Positions 35,806 through 47,433 are shown, counted from the first letter of the stretch. The stretch: DNA of 64,000 nt from Congeria kusceri (GCA_027627225.1 CM051025.1:53462681-53526680); one strand, 5' to 3'. Notes: generated by a model from the sequence alone, not told the origin. Made by a program: numbers and translations.

Positions 35806-36538
35806 TGTTGCCGGTGTTCGATTTAAGTATGATACGGGTGTGGGTCACCGGCTATCGTGTTGCGAAGAACAACACAATAGTAATACAAGTCTGAAATATA
35901 TTTAATAAATATTAAATATATAAAATATGTTGAATGTTTCACATTCAAAGTCACGAACCGAATGTCATCAAATACATATATAACAACCGACGGATTGTTA
36001 ACAATAGGTTAACAATTAGATTTAAATTAAAATAATTAAATAATACATATATAATACTTGACAATGCATAAATACAATCAATGCAAAAATATAAAATAAT
36101 AGAAAATAGTAGTTACCTGAAATATATTTAATAAATATTAAATATAAAAAATATGTTGAATGTTTCACATTCAAAGTCACGAACCGAATGTGAAGTTTCG
36201 TGATAAATCGTGATGGATTAAATTGGTTGAGTGAACACAATCAGTGACTGGGGATCTAATCTGCGTGATTGTTAGTATTTGTTAGTCATTGTCAATAGAG
36301 AAAAGTATAATTTTGTTAATTGAAGAGTTCTCAGTCTAAAATCTACGAATATTGCCTAACTATAACTGTAAATATAAAACCTTACGATCTAAACGTAACT
36401 AACTACTCTACATGTATTAATTTAAAAATAATTAATTTATTAAACACAGGGATTGTAATAACAACAATACGCATTATTATTGTTCATAGAGTTTTATTGT
36501 TTATTCCATAATAATGCTTGATTTTATGGATTGTAACA
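35806..36538 (-). repeat. Ty3 element 5' LTR
   Basis: 733 bp, near-identical to the LTR at 26219-26950; the differences are scattered substitutions and a one-base indel. Confidence 0.95.
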
Positions 36539-36671
36539 TGTTGATTAAATCTCCGTAAAATATTGGTGGTTGTTTTAACTTGAAGCACCTTCTGTGTGCC
36601 TTTAAAATATTATGGTTTATAAGAATGATTAAAGTAATACAAAACAGCTTTATATCTAACAGTAAACTTAC

Positions 36672-36845
36672 CGATTGGTGTGCATGTTCCATACGACTTC
36701 GACCAACTTCCATTGCTGAGGCAAACAGCTGTATTATCTCCAATCATAATATATCCGTAGTCGCAGCTTATATTTGCCAATGATCCAAAAGTTGTCGTGT
36801 CGAAGGACGGTCGAGCATTTTTGATGCCGCTTAGGGGTCCACATT
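36672..36845 (-). CDS. Sushi exon 27 (C type)
   Basis: ECGPLSG start, NISCDYGY, VCLSNGSW, GTCTPI end. 174 nt, phase 1-1, donor gtaagt. Confidence 0.9.
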
Positions 36846-37226
36846 CTAAAAGATAAACACAATATTGTTCGATAATTAAAACCGACTGTTTTGCCCCTTT
36901 ATTATTGACATATTTATATCTATTTTTAGAGTGTACAATGCTGTACTACAATTACAAAATTGCTTTATGTATGTGGACACAGTTTCTAGAAGACACCAAC
37001 CTCAGGTCTTATTTATACATGCTACAAATAAGATCTAAGGTCGTAATACAAGTACATCAGTTAGATCATTGTTTTATAATCAGCATATTTATACAAATTT
37101 CATGTAATTACTGCAGTTAAGTCGGAATAATTTTATGTGTGTATGTAATAGATTCAGCCATTAATTGTATGCACTTTGTATCGTATATAGATTATGTTAC
37201 CAGAATATGGAAAATACAGTACTCAC

Positions 37227-37403
37227 CAACAGGTCGGCAGGTAAAATTTGTAATCGACCATTTACCGTTGCTCTCGCAAACAGATTGGTTGTGTCCGATA
37301 ACATTGTAGCCAATGTCACAAGATATATTTATAATGGTCCCAAATGTTGTAATGGAAGCTGCTGATATGTTGCTATTGTTAGGGGCAGATAGAACTCCGC
37401 AAT
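37227..37403 (-). CDS. Sushi exon 26 (B type)
   Basis: DCGVLSAP, NISCDIGYNVIG, NQSVCESNGKW, FTCRPV. 177 nt; near copy of 38347-38523. Confidence 0.93.
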
Positions 37404-37605
37404 CTGCCATAACATGTATAGAATAAATAGTGTATTAGCAACAGTTTTTTAGAGCTTGGTATACAACGACGACATCATGTGATTGTCATACACGTGTTAC
37501 TGAATATACAATGCACATAGTACAGTTTACTAGTTCATAATAACTGTACATAATGTTTTTACCTACATATATTTTTGAAAACAAAAATAACTCAATATAA
37601 ATTAC

Positions 37606-37782
37606 CAACTAAAACACAAATTGTCGTGTAAATAGAAGTCCAATTTCCATCGCTCTTACACACTGACTTGTTATCACCAACAAGTGTGTAACCATCGTTA
37701 CAGAAGTAATTAGCCACGGAACCTAATGTTGTAGTATGGACGGATACATTGCCGTTGTCCGGATTGTTCAAAGGTCCACAGT
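37606..37782 (-). CDS. Sushi exon 25 (A type)
   Basis: DCGPLNNPDNGNVS, YFCNDGYTLVGDN, VCKSDGNW, TICVLV. 177 nt; near copy of 39038-39214. Confidence 0.93.
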
Positions 37783-38022
37783 CTGATAATAAAAAAAGAT
37801 TAGATTGCATCGACTTCTAATGGTATTGATTGCAGCAATATAAATAAATATTTACAGTACCTACACAACTGTCATTCGAAAGAGTTTTTTTTAAAACGGC
37901 GGTCAATGCCAACAATCAATAAACATGAGCAGCTTATAGGTTTGCCTGTACTACTATGAAATCAAACCGTGAATCTATTTCTATAGCAAAATGAATCATG
38001 AAACTTAATTTAAACTCCCTAC

Positions 38023-38196
38023 CAACTTGTGAACACGTCACATTAGTCTCCGACCAACGTCCATTGCTTAAACAAGTAAACGTATTCCTTCCGTTCAAAA
38101 TATACCCACTTTCACAACTAATATTTGCCACAGCTCCGTATGTTGACTGTTCGTATACAGCGTGGCCGTGTGTAGGTTCCGTAAGCTGTCCACAAT
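38023..38196 (-). CDS. Sushi exon 24 (C type)
   Basis: DCGQLTEP, NISCESGYILNGRN, TCLSNGRW, VTCSQV. 174 nt, donor gtaggg. Confidence 0.92.
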
Positions 38197-38346
38197 CTAA
38201 ACGTTAATAATGACAGATTTTGTGAATGTATATCATGTTTGACTTTTGTATAACTGACATATTACGCAATGTATTGTGAATTTGCAATGCAATATTAAAC
38301 AAGTATTTACGGCGTTAGCAATATACCAAACTAAAGCAAAATGTAC

Positions 38347-38523
38347 CTCTAAGTTGGCATGTAAAATTTGTACTTGACCACTGTCCATTACTTTGACAAA
38401 CAGATTGGTTTTGTCCCAGCAAATTATATCCTGTGTCACAAGATATATTTACAACAGTCCCGAACGTTGTCATAGAAAGTGATGATATGTTGCCATGGAT
38501 AGGAGCCGAGAGGTCTCCGCACT
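38347..38523 (-). CDS. Sushi exon 23 (B type)
   Basis: ECGDLSAPIHGNIS, NISCDTGYNLLGQNQ, VCQSNGQW, FTCQLR. 177 nt. Confidence 0.93.
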
Positions 38524-39037
38524 CTGTTAATATAGTTTTAAGCAATATAGTAATGAAGTAAATATGAATTAACCTTTAACATAAAGATTTTGTTTATACC
38601 TATAAAATCTTTGATATATTTATACACTCGTTGTATGATACTTTCTCGTGTGGGTTTATGGAAACGTTTTTTCTTTCGATATATTTGTATGATCAATATA
38701 TTTATAAAGGTACATCATTATATAAACAAAATTTGTGTGGGTTGATAACATATCAAACAATTCAACGTTTAAATATGTAAGTTTGTACTAATTGTTGAAC
38801 TGCACAATTTGCCAATGCAATCGTCGTCATGTATGAAAATCTCGGTAAATATGTGATTAATATTTAGATAGCTTTGTTTTTCTTTGACTATCTTGCCCAT
38901 TATATTATTGTCATCATTCTTTTTTTAAACTTGTCCATTAAAATCGGCATTCAACTTCCAAAATTGTATGTTTATACTGCAAGCTTAAATATATATCAAA
39001 TTAAGTAATTACGCTACACATAAATATAATTTGTTAC

Positions 39038-39214
39038 CGACTAAAAGACAAGTTGTCGTGTTAATAGAAGTCCACCTTCCATCACTTAGACACATGGCTG
39101 TGTTATCACCAACAAGTGTGTATCCATCGATGCAGGAAAAGTGGGCTTTCGAGCCTAATGTTGTAGCATTGTAAGAAACATTGCCTTGCTCTGGATTGTC
39201 CAAGGGTCCACAGT
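39038..39214 (-). CDS. Sushi exon 22 (A type)
   Basis: DCGPLDNPEQGNVS, HFSCIDGYTLVGDN, MCLSDGRW, TTCLLV. 177 nt. Confidence 0.93.
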
Positions 39215-40497
39215 CTGATTTTAAAGAGAAATTGATTTTAGTCTCAAAAAAGCGCCAACAAATGTTTTTTATTAATCGTTTACTTGCTAATCACGAGCTA
39301 CAATAGTATAATTCATGAGACGTGCAGCGAATTGAGTGTTACTTTTTACACAGGGCTAAATTCGCTGGTACGTCTCATCGCCGAAAAACCATTTATGTGG
39401 TGGAAACCTAAAAGTTTAAATTGTCATAAATGTCCATTATATGCGACAATTAAGTTATACATCAACGTATTTTACCTAAACAACACCTTAACTGCTTAAC
39501 ATGTGCCGAAATTTACGAAGGAATTGTGTTTGGTTCCGATTTAAACTTTCGTATAAATCTACATTCATGTACAGTCCACCTTGTTTACCTTGCCTTGTTT
39601 AACCCTTCAAATATGCTTCAATCAATCGCATGATGAATGATAGAATTGAATGACCAATCGAAATGACGCAAACGTTTCATCGTAGCAGAATATCGATTAA
39701 AGTTTACTCAGTGGAAGACAGCGAGATGTGTTGAAAATGCAATAGTGTGTAGGTTTAAATTGGTGTTGCATCCAAAATGGAAGTGTTATCGTACAAATAT
39801 TTATGAAACATAATTGAGGAATAAATTCTCTTGGCAGGTATGTACATTTTATTAAGAAATATCAATGCTAACCACGCATGAAAGTAGCGACGAAAATCCT
39901 GTCGCTACTCTATAGACATATAGGGAGAAATTTTCACCACATAATTGATCTTTCCCCGGTTAGGCCCCGCCAATATTGCCCATATAAAAAGTAGCTAAAT
40001 ATTGGCACAGGGCCTAACTTGTTATGCTACAGCTACAAGTACAATATAACATGTAAATTGTCAGTAGTTAGACCAAATGTATCTTAGTGCTATTTATTGT
40101 ATCTCTCTCAATACAGCAACATTAATATTTTTCTGTTCTTGATTTGTTTAAAAATATGGATATTCGTACATGGAATGTCAATTCTACTTAAAACCTCTAA
40201 AAGGTTTAAATTACATTACACACATGCAAGCCACGTTATTCGTGGATTAGGTCGTCATTTAATGTTTATTATACAGTATATTTGTATTTAATATGTGCAA
40301 TGTTTTGCTGGTGAATACTGAGAAGCTCAAAAGGACGATCGTGATAACTTTACGACTTCAAATCAGAACTTCACATACGGAATACGTATAGAAACGGGCA
40401 GTAATCAACAATTAACGTAGGATTAAACGAACTGAATGCAATAAGCTCAATAAAGCACGAGAGCTGTTTAAAAGTCAACACCATTAAAACGACGAAC
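39215..40497 (-). other. Intron of gene B
   Basis: 1.3 kb. Two small inverted repeats lie at 39886-39911 (gtagcgac / gtcgctac) and 39958-40020 (gttaggcccc..ccaatatt and its inverse). No exon seen. Confidence 0.6.
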
Positions 40498-40671
40498 CAA
40501 TAGGTGTACACGCTGCCAAGGTCTCTGACCAACTTCCATTGCTCAGACATGTGGAAGTATGTCTTCCGTTTAAAATGTACCCGTTTTCACATCGAATAGT
40601 TGCTACAGATCCAACTGTTGAGTTATTGTGTTCAGCAAAGCCATTCGAAAGACCCGTTAGATGTACACAGT
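40498..40671 (-). CDS. Sushi exon 21 (C type)
   Basis: Found by homology and phase; it has no ATG. DCVHLTGLSNG (Val replaces the usual Gly after the first Cys), TIRCENGYILNGR, TCLSNGSW, ACTPI. The donor gttcgt is weak. Confidence 0.82.
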
Positions 40672-40924
40672 CTAAACACCAACAATAGCATATTTTGTAC
40701 GCAATACCATATTAGTTTGTTGGTTGTAAGTTATAATTATAAAAAAGACTGTAAATGCAAGAAATCACAAAATGCTACAAATGGTAATCGATTAAGCATG
40801 ATAATTTCAATATTGGTGAACACATATGTTCAAAGTCATATTCATTTGACACCACGGTACATATTCTGCAGTGTATAAACATTATCAAATATAATTTTAG
40901 AGAACAAGTGACACGAGCAAATAC

Positions 40925-41101
40925 CGATTAAAACACAGGCCGTTGTGTTTACTGATAACCAGTTCCCATCGCTTAGACAGTCAGACGTATTATCACCAAC
41001 AAGGGTGTATCCATCGTTGCAGTAGAACACCGCAATCGAACCAGCTGTTGTCGCATTAAAAGACACATTGCCATGCTCTGGATTGTCCAAAGGGCCGCAT
41101 A
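40925..41101 (-). CDS. Sushi exon 20 (A type)
   Basis: VCGPLDNPEHGNVS, FYCNDGYTLVGDN, DCLSDGNW, TACVLI. Only 253 bp separate it from the next C-type exon, so the B-type partner of this trimer is missing. Confidence 0.92.
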
Positions 41102-41232
41102 CTGTTAATGAAGCATCGTAAAGAACTTATCACTCATCTAAGAAAACGGACACCAATACAATTGAGTTTCGCATTACAAAAAGAGTTGCCAGCATTCATA
41201 TCTTGAAACTAATTTTATCCATACATATGTAC

Positions 41233-41358
41233 CTATTGCCGAAGTGGAATATTCTGCAGTAGTTGGTGTAGTGGGATTTGTATACGTGGATGTTAACGTC
41301 GTTTCCGGCAACGTTGTTTCTGATACTATGGTGGTTGGCAATGATGTTATGCTGGTTT
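41233..41358 (-). CDS. Thr/Ser-rich stalk exon
   Basis: 126 nt, phase 1-1, acceptor tactcag and donor gtacat. It encodes ETSITSLPTTIVSETTLPE and more Thr/Ser/Pro, a mucin-like O-glycosylation stretch that would be a flexible hinge between the two sushi blocks. The acceptor was chosen because it alone gives the phase required by both neighbours; another frame over the same bases is open but does not fit. Confidence 0.7.
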
Positions 41359-41626
41359 CTGAGTATATCGTTATAGAAACATACTGGATACATGAATTTG
41401 TTTCGGAGAAAGTACAATTTACAATATCATGTAGCATACAAGTACTTGTACTGCAATTCTAGCATGTTATGTGCAGTGTGTTTTAAAACACATGTACAAT
41501 CAAGCGATATAAATATAAATGTATGTTATCAATAGCGTACAAATTACTAATTTCTATATATTATATTACCAATACTTTGCAATTGATGAGAGCAATACAT
41601 ATATAGATAGTCAACCTGCAACTCAC

Positions 41627-41800
41627 CAACAGGAATGCATGTTTGACCACTTGTGTTCCAACGTCCATTGCTGTCGCATGTAGATATATTGCTTCCGTGT
41701 AGTACATATCCTGTAGTACACGTTATCATGACGGTAGATCCGAATGTGGTTGTGTGAAATGAACCGTTGCTATGCTGAGGACTGACGACCGGTCCACAAT
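41627..41800 (-). CDS. Sushi exon 19 (F type)
   Basis: DCGPVVSPQHSNGSF, MITCTTGYVLHGSN, TCDSNGRW, QTCIPV. 174 nt, donor gtgagt. Confidence 0.93.
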
Positions 41801-42041
41801 CTGTAATAAAATGCATCTGCAGATTTCTGTACCGATTTGAAGGAAAATCTCCGTTTCTACACAGATAACAAAATGAATGCTAAAATACCATTAAATCATT
41901 GATAATTTGCTAAGGCAGTGCCGTTAAACGTGATCAATGCTTTTTGAGTTTCGTTTATAATCTTACATGTACAAAGTTTGTTACATAACATGTATTTACA
42001 TGCTGCCATCTGTTAAAAACATACACAGTATACGAACTCAC

Positions 42042-42215
42042 CAACAGGTTTGCATTCAGAGTCAGTTGCGCTCCATGATCCATTACTCATACAAGTGGAA
42101 ATGTTTGTTCCCAAGAGAGTGAAGCCTTGATGACAAGATATGGTTGCAACAGATCCAAATGTGGTGGAAGGACTTATCACACTGCCATTGTGTGGTATGT
42201 TAAAGTGCCCACAAT
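42042..42215 (-). CDS. Sushi exon 18 (D type)
   Basis: DCGHFNIPHNGSV, TISCHQGFTLLGTN, TCMSNGSW, SECKPV. 174 nt. Confidence 0.93.
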
Positions 42216-42424
42216 CTAATAACAGGAGCATGATTATACCTATCTTTTATACCAATGAGACAGCTGGGGCATTGGAACTTATGTTTGTTTTCGCGAGAGC
42301 AAATACACTGTTACTGTTTAACGATTAAATACAGATTGGACACACTCGATCTTTAAATTATTAATATTCAAAAATACAAAAAAAACGAGCATTGGAAACA
42401 TGCATAATATATAACACAACCCAC

Positions 42425-42598
42425 CAACGATAACACAAGTTGAATCAGTATTGTTCCATTTCCGGTTGCTGTCACACAAGGAAACACGGCTTCCGTTGAT
42501 AAAAAATCCCGTATCACACGTGATAGTCGCAACAGACCCGAACGTTGTGGAATTATGTGATACACTGCCATTCTGTAGATCGGTAGGCGGACCGCAAT
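42425..42598 (-). CDS. Sushi exon 17 (E type)
   Basis: DCGPPTDLQNGSV, TITCDTGFFINGS, LCDSNRKW, STCVIV. 174 nt, donor gtgggt. Confidence 0.92.
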
Positions 42599-42847
42599 CT
42601 ATATCAGAAAAACCAGTCATACACAACACAGCGTTTAACATTATCATTCAATAATTTAGCAAACTGTCCAACTGTAAATCATTGTCACGGATGAACCCTG
42701 CATTGTAAAATTAAAATACGATACATTTTCTGCAACACACAATCACGCTACACTATTTGGAATGACTACAGCATTGAGTACTATTCGCTATTGAAAGAAA
42801 GCTATTGTGCTACGCTTTTTCCCTTCCATATTAAACAAAAAGCTTAC

Positions 42848-43021
42848 CAACAGGCTGACATTCGTAGTCAGTTCTACTCCATGATCCATTACTCATACAC
42901 GTGGATGTATTTGAACCACGGAGAGCGAAGCCGTCATGGCACGAGATGTTTGCAACAGATTTCAATGAGGTGGCAGTAATAGTCACAAAGCCGTTCAATG
43001 GAATCGTACAAGGTCCACAAT
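42848..43021 (-). CDS. Sushi exon 16 (D type)
   Basis: DCGPCTIPLNG (an extra Cys after the CG), NISCHDGFALRGSN, TCMSNGSW, YECQPV. The extra cysteine could give an unpaired thiol. Confidence 0.9.
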
Positions 43022-43047
43022 CTGAAAACACGTAAATATTATATATA

Positions 43048-43196
43048 GGATCTGACACGAGTTGTCATTTAATATCATATTTTAATAAACGAGTTCAGGA
43101 ATTTTGTTATTAAGCTAGCCTTTGGCGAGCTTCCTAACGAATTTCCTGGACGAGTTTAATAAAACATGATATGAAATGACAACGAGTGTCAGATCT
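43048..43196. mobile_element. Foldback MITE-like hairpin
   Basis: About 149 bp with arms of roughly 62 bp: gatctgacacgagttgtc at the left and its inverse gacaacgagtgtcagatc at the right. It lies 27 bp upstream of a sushi acceptor. Confidence 0.75.
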
Positions 43197-43546
43197 TTTT
43201 TATCACATGCTTTTAAATGAAAAAGCACCGAAAACAAACAAAGATCCTCTATATACATACTAAATGGATACATTGTATCACATAATAATGATTATGTAAA
43301 CATAAGCTTCACGGAGTTTATATCACGAACTTTAATTATAGTTTCTAGTGGTTAGTGTGTCGAGTAATTCATTTTTGCAGACATTATACCGAACAAATGT
43401 CAAATTTCCAAATGTGAGAACAAAACGTTAAACTTTACTAATAACACATGCTTGGGAAATATAAATTTCTAAGACCAGTATCAGCAATTCAAAAGGTGTT
43501 TGTACAAGTAAATACCAATCAGTTAATTGTTGTTATCAATTATGTC

Positions 43547-44500
43547 TTGGGATGGGACCGAGTACTGAAATCAATATTCGAATATTCGTTTTAGGTATTC
43601 GAATATATTCGAATATTCATTTTGTAAATTCTACTATATACTGCTATATACGGCACTCTGTCCGAAAATTTACCTATCCGAAATATATGTACTACGTGTA
43701 CGTAGTTGTTTTACATTGTTTCAGTGGTAAATGAGCGATATAACTTATTGAGTGTTAGGAAAATATAAAGAAATGTAAGATATTGCTAAATTTATTGTTA
43801 ATTAATTTGTTAATCGTTCCGTGTTTTTTCAGAACCATGAAGCTTGTACCTTCTGTGCAGATTACACGTTAACTGGGTTTTGTCTAATGACCGCGTAAAG
43901 TACTTCCAAGCACTTGACGGTGGCATTGTTTTTTAATCAAGACTCTTGTATAATATACGGTGTTGATATAATGGAGAATAATATACAAGTGACGTATATT
44001 AAGATAGACCATATCATGCTAATTTTGTTAAAGAAATTGATTGGCTGATAATGGATTCATTTTGATTGGTTTACTTAGAGTGTTATTGTAAGTTAATGTA
44101 AACAACTTAACCGTATAGATGTTACTTAAGGATAATAAACAACAATGTACGCCTTGTGCAAACTGTGAAACCGTTATCACAACATGGCCCAGTTTTGTTA
44201 TTTGTGGATACAATGCGTCATATTCACGCCTCCTACAAATCGTTAATCGTTAAGACTTGGCCCCCCTGCCAAGCATCAATTGTCGTTAATTGGACATGTT
44301 TGGCATGTGTTGTAACAACGTAACACTGCCCCCGCCCAACTGCTAGGCAGGAAATACGACTGGAATTCATGTTAATTTTGCAATAAAACTGGAAAAAACA
44401 TGCTTTAAATAAATTTGAAAATTGAATATTCGTTTTCGTTTTTTTTTATGTTCGAATATTATCCGATAGTTGAATATTCGAATATTCGGTCCCATCCCTA
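43547..44500. mobile_element. Non-autonomous hAT-like DNA transposon
   Basis: 954 bp with terminal inverted repeats TTGGGATGGGACCGA / TCGGTCCCATCCCTA and an 8-bp flanking duplication (attatgtc and attatttc, 7 of 8). AT-rich tracts with repeated attcgaatattc stand at both ends. No transposase frame. Confidence 0.75.
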
Positions 44501-44687
44501 ATTATTTCAATGTGATGTACAATATTTCTCAATTCCTCCAACATAAATATCTGGACTCTACTACTATAAAGTTTAATTTCAGATTCATATATGTGTGACT
44601 GTGAGGAATGCAAATAGTGAGTGCGTGCATAAACACAGAATAATAAAAAGGAAAGTAAGAACAAAATATTTCATATGTAATACGCAC

Positions 44688-44861
44688 CAACAATTTCACA
44701 CATATAATCAGTATTGTTCCACTGTGTGTTGCTGTCGCACGCAGCAGTGTTGCTGCCATTCAATCGGTACCCAACATCGCATTCAATTATTGCCAAAGCA
44801 CCGAAAGTGGTCCCATTAGACAATACAACGCCGTTCATTGGCGATGCAAGTACTCCACAAT
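44688..44861 (-). CDS. Sushi exon 15 (E type)
   Basis: DCGVLASPMNGVV, IIECDVGYRLNGSN, ACDSNTQW, YMCEIV. Donor gtgcgt. 174 nt. Confidence 0.9.
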
Positions 44862-45174
44862 CTATGACACGAATAAACTGCTACAATCGCATACATCATA
44901 ATGTATTACAAACTCAAATCAGGTATATGGAACTTACTTCAGAATGTATGACGAACTTAATAATGTATGACAAACATGATATGTAGACTCATTTTTATAA
45001 GCAACGTACAACAGTTTTAACTCTAAGATGTTAATTGAAGTTTAACGATCATCCTGTTGTATTTCAAACTGAAATGGAATATGTACACAAGTGTCGTAAT
45101 AATAATGACGTGAAGTCATGTTTGTACCACTTAGAAGTTTCCGATACTAGTGTTATCTCTTAAATTATATTTAC

Positions 45175-45348
45175 CAACTGGCGCACAGGTTTGTCCTTTT
45201 CTGTCCCATTGTCCATTACTGCCACACGTCGATATTTTGCTGCCGTTTAGGTAATATCCTGTTTCACAAGCGACTATTGCTGTAGAACCAACTATGTTTG
45301 CTGTGGTTGACACCGCGCCATTTTCAGGTGCTGGGAATGGGTAACAAT
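45175..45348 (-). CDS. Sushi exon 14 (F type)
   Basis: DCYPFPAPENGAV (Tyr replaces Gly after the first Cys), IVACETGYYLNGS, TCGSNGQW, QTCAPV. Donor gtaaat. Confidence 0.9.
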
Positions 45349-45581
45349 CTTAAAAATAAAACAATGCATTTCACCAGTTTCCGTTTTATGAAAATGAATA
45401 TTCAGTATCAGTAATGAAATACTATCGTATTAATTCACTAAGCGCTAATCATATCAACACGAAATAAACTATGAATACTATTTAATGTCCTTTATGCATT
45501 CACTATAAAGGACAAAGAACAGATAATTTTACAAAAGCGCCTTTTTCTAACAATTGGAAGTAAATGTTAAACCGAACTTAC

Positions 45582-45755
45582 CAACAGGTTTACATTTGTA
45601 ATCAGTTGCGCTCCAGTGTCCATTACTCATACATGTCGACGTGTTTGATCCAAAGAGTATGAAGCCGTCATGGCATGAGATTTTTGCAACTGATCCGAAC
45701 GTGGTTGCATGACTGGTAACAGTGCCATTCATTGGTTTGATAAGAAATCCACAAT
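45582..45755 (-). CDS. Sushi exon 13 (D type)
   Basis: DCGFLIKPMNGTV, KISCHDGFILFGSN, TCMSNGHW, YKCKPV. 174 nt, donor gtaagt. Confidence 0.93.
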
Positions 45756-46386
45756 CTATTAATAATGACAAAATTATGTTACAATTATGCCATGTTCGTG
45801 TTATGCTTTTGTATTGTTGAGTTTCTCAAACGGAATACCTATGGTAAAATAAGAAGCAATGAGACACTAATTAAAATTTTATCTTTACATTAAATGTTTA
45901 ATTTTATTAATTGGTGGCCATGTGCGTTAAATAATGTATTTTCAACGAAATCAACAGTGTCACACGTGGAAGACACTACGACGACATTTGGGGTTATTTA
46001 CCCTCGGGACTTCGGTTAAAAACCATTGCTCGAGCACACTGCTTAACATATAAAACTGCTTGTATACAACTATAAAACATCCCTTCTTTTAAAGGGTGTG
46101 ACACATAAGATCTTTGCAGTGTGGGTACGGTGCTTTATATAGCAATCTAAGCGTAAACATATACCAGAAGTACATAAAAATACTGTTTTTAATTAATCTT
46201 TGTAAAAAGTAAAAGAGAAACAGTAATATCTGCTTTAGAAATATATTTTCGTAATTTATACAACACGTGTATAAACTTAAAATCGAATATACAGCCTTTA
46301 CGAGGAATGCGGTAGCGTGGGAAAGTAATTTGCATATTGAGCTTGATGCTCAAAACGGATAGTAATTGCCACTAAACATGAAACAA

Positions 46387-46448
46387 GACTTATAATCCTA
46401 GCGTATGTAAGTATGCATATTTGAATATATAATTATATGAATTAATGG
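46387..46448. repeat. 62-bp direct repeat flanking the BEL/Pao element, left copy
   Basis: Runs to the first base of the 5' LTR. It matches 51305-51367 in the same orientation (cgtatgtaag, gaatatataattatatgaat) with a few substitutions. Far longer than the usual 4-6 bp LTR target duplication. Confidence 0.85.
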
Positions 46449-46609
46449 TGTTAAGTATATATAACGTCAACACGATTTGCCGCAATTGTGTATGTTTTAC
46501 GTTGACGTCATCATTGCTATTGTTGTTTATTCTTATCAGACGTTATTAAAGGATCGAACCTAACAGACGTGTTGTACTAAACTAGCAAAGAACCATTACC
46601 TCAATTACA
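46449..46609 (+). repeat. BEL/Pao 5' LTR
   Basis: TGTTAAGT...AATTACA; immediately followed by tttggtgccgtgaac, a plausible primer-binding site. Confidence 0.9.
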
Positions 46610-46635
46610 TTTGGTGCCGTGAACAAACCATTGAA

Positions 46636-47403
46636 ATGAATCTTCAGAAACTACATTCGATTCGAGATGGTCACCGAGGAGTAATTCAGCGTCATTTACA
46701 GAATATTGAAGATGCATAGTCCGATTCGACGCTGACGCAGATTAAGACGAATGCGCTTCCGGTCAACACCAGTACTACAAGTAACGGTTTCCATTTTCAT
46801 CGACTTCCGAATCTAACGTTACCATCGTTTGACGGAAACATCCTCAAATGGCAGAGTTTTTGGGATTGATTTGAATCAATTATTCATTTGAGCAACAATC
46901 TTACGGACGTTCAGAGGGTTGCTTATCTGCAATCCCAACTAGAAGGCGCTGCTGCGCGTACAATTGATGGATTTGCGTTAACCAACGCTAACTATTCACG
47001 CGCATTAAGCCTGCTACAACAGCGATTTGGTCAACCGCATCGTATTATACATGCTACCATGCAAGCATTCATCCAGTTACCAGCTCCGTGCAACACATTG
47101 AACAGCATGCGCAACTTCCACGATAACATGGAAACTTACATACGAGGACTGGAGTTGCTGGGTCAGCACCAAGACGGATACGGAAGTTTGTTGGTGCCAA
47201 TCGTTTTAGATAAGATGCCGTCCGAGGTAAGAAAGAATTTTGCAAGAGAACATGGTGATTCCAACTGGCAGATGGGAGATCTACGAAATGCATTGAACCG
47301 AGAACTCAACATCAAGGAGGCCGGAAGTTCGAATCATCTTCCGGAAGTGACGGAGTTCGTGTCCACAGCATCGTTTTACACTGGGTCAAAACAGAATGAA
47401 TAA
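46636..47403 (+). pseudogene. BEL/Pao gag region (broken)
   Basis: ATG at 46636; stops at about 46720 and 46867. The open segment 46888-47403 has the BEL/Pao gag-type motifs RVAYLQSQLEGAAA, ALSLLQQRFG and VLDKMPSEVRKNF. Confidence 0.85.
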
Positions 47404-47433
47404 CGACACCGACAACAAAACGTTAGTCAAACT

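Larger units (their letters stand above)
26219..36538 (-). mobile_element. Ty3-type LTR retrotransposon, complete but mutated
   Basis: LTRs at 26219-26950 and 35806-36538, flanked by a 4-bp target duplication TGTT (26215-26218 and 36539-36542). Order on the minus strand: LTR, primer-binding site, 2.7-kb leader, gag, protease, RT/RNase H, integrase, polypurine tract, LTR. The PR-RT-RH-IN order and the YLDD-type RT assign it to the Ty3 superfamily. The LTRs differ at roughly 15 sites (about 2%), so the insertion is fairly young, but gag and pol carry several stops and frameshifts. It lies in the sense orientation of gene B. Confidence 0.95.
24476..36671 (-). other. 12.2-kb intron of gene B holding a Ty3-type element
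   Basis: 24476-26214 is AT-rich with nothing recognisable. 26219-36538 is the LTR element, and the rest is a short flank. The intron is an order of magnitude longer than its neighbours, mostly because of the insertion. Confidence 0.7.

Noticed and set aside
41196..41417. Alternative minus-strand frame over the Thr-rich exon
   Set aside because: Its phase does not fit the neighbouring sushi exons and the composition is not that of a domain.
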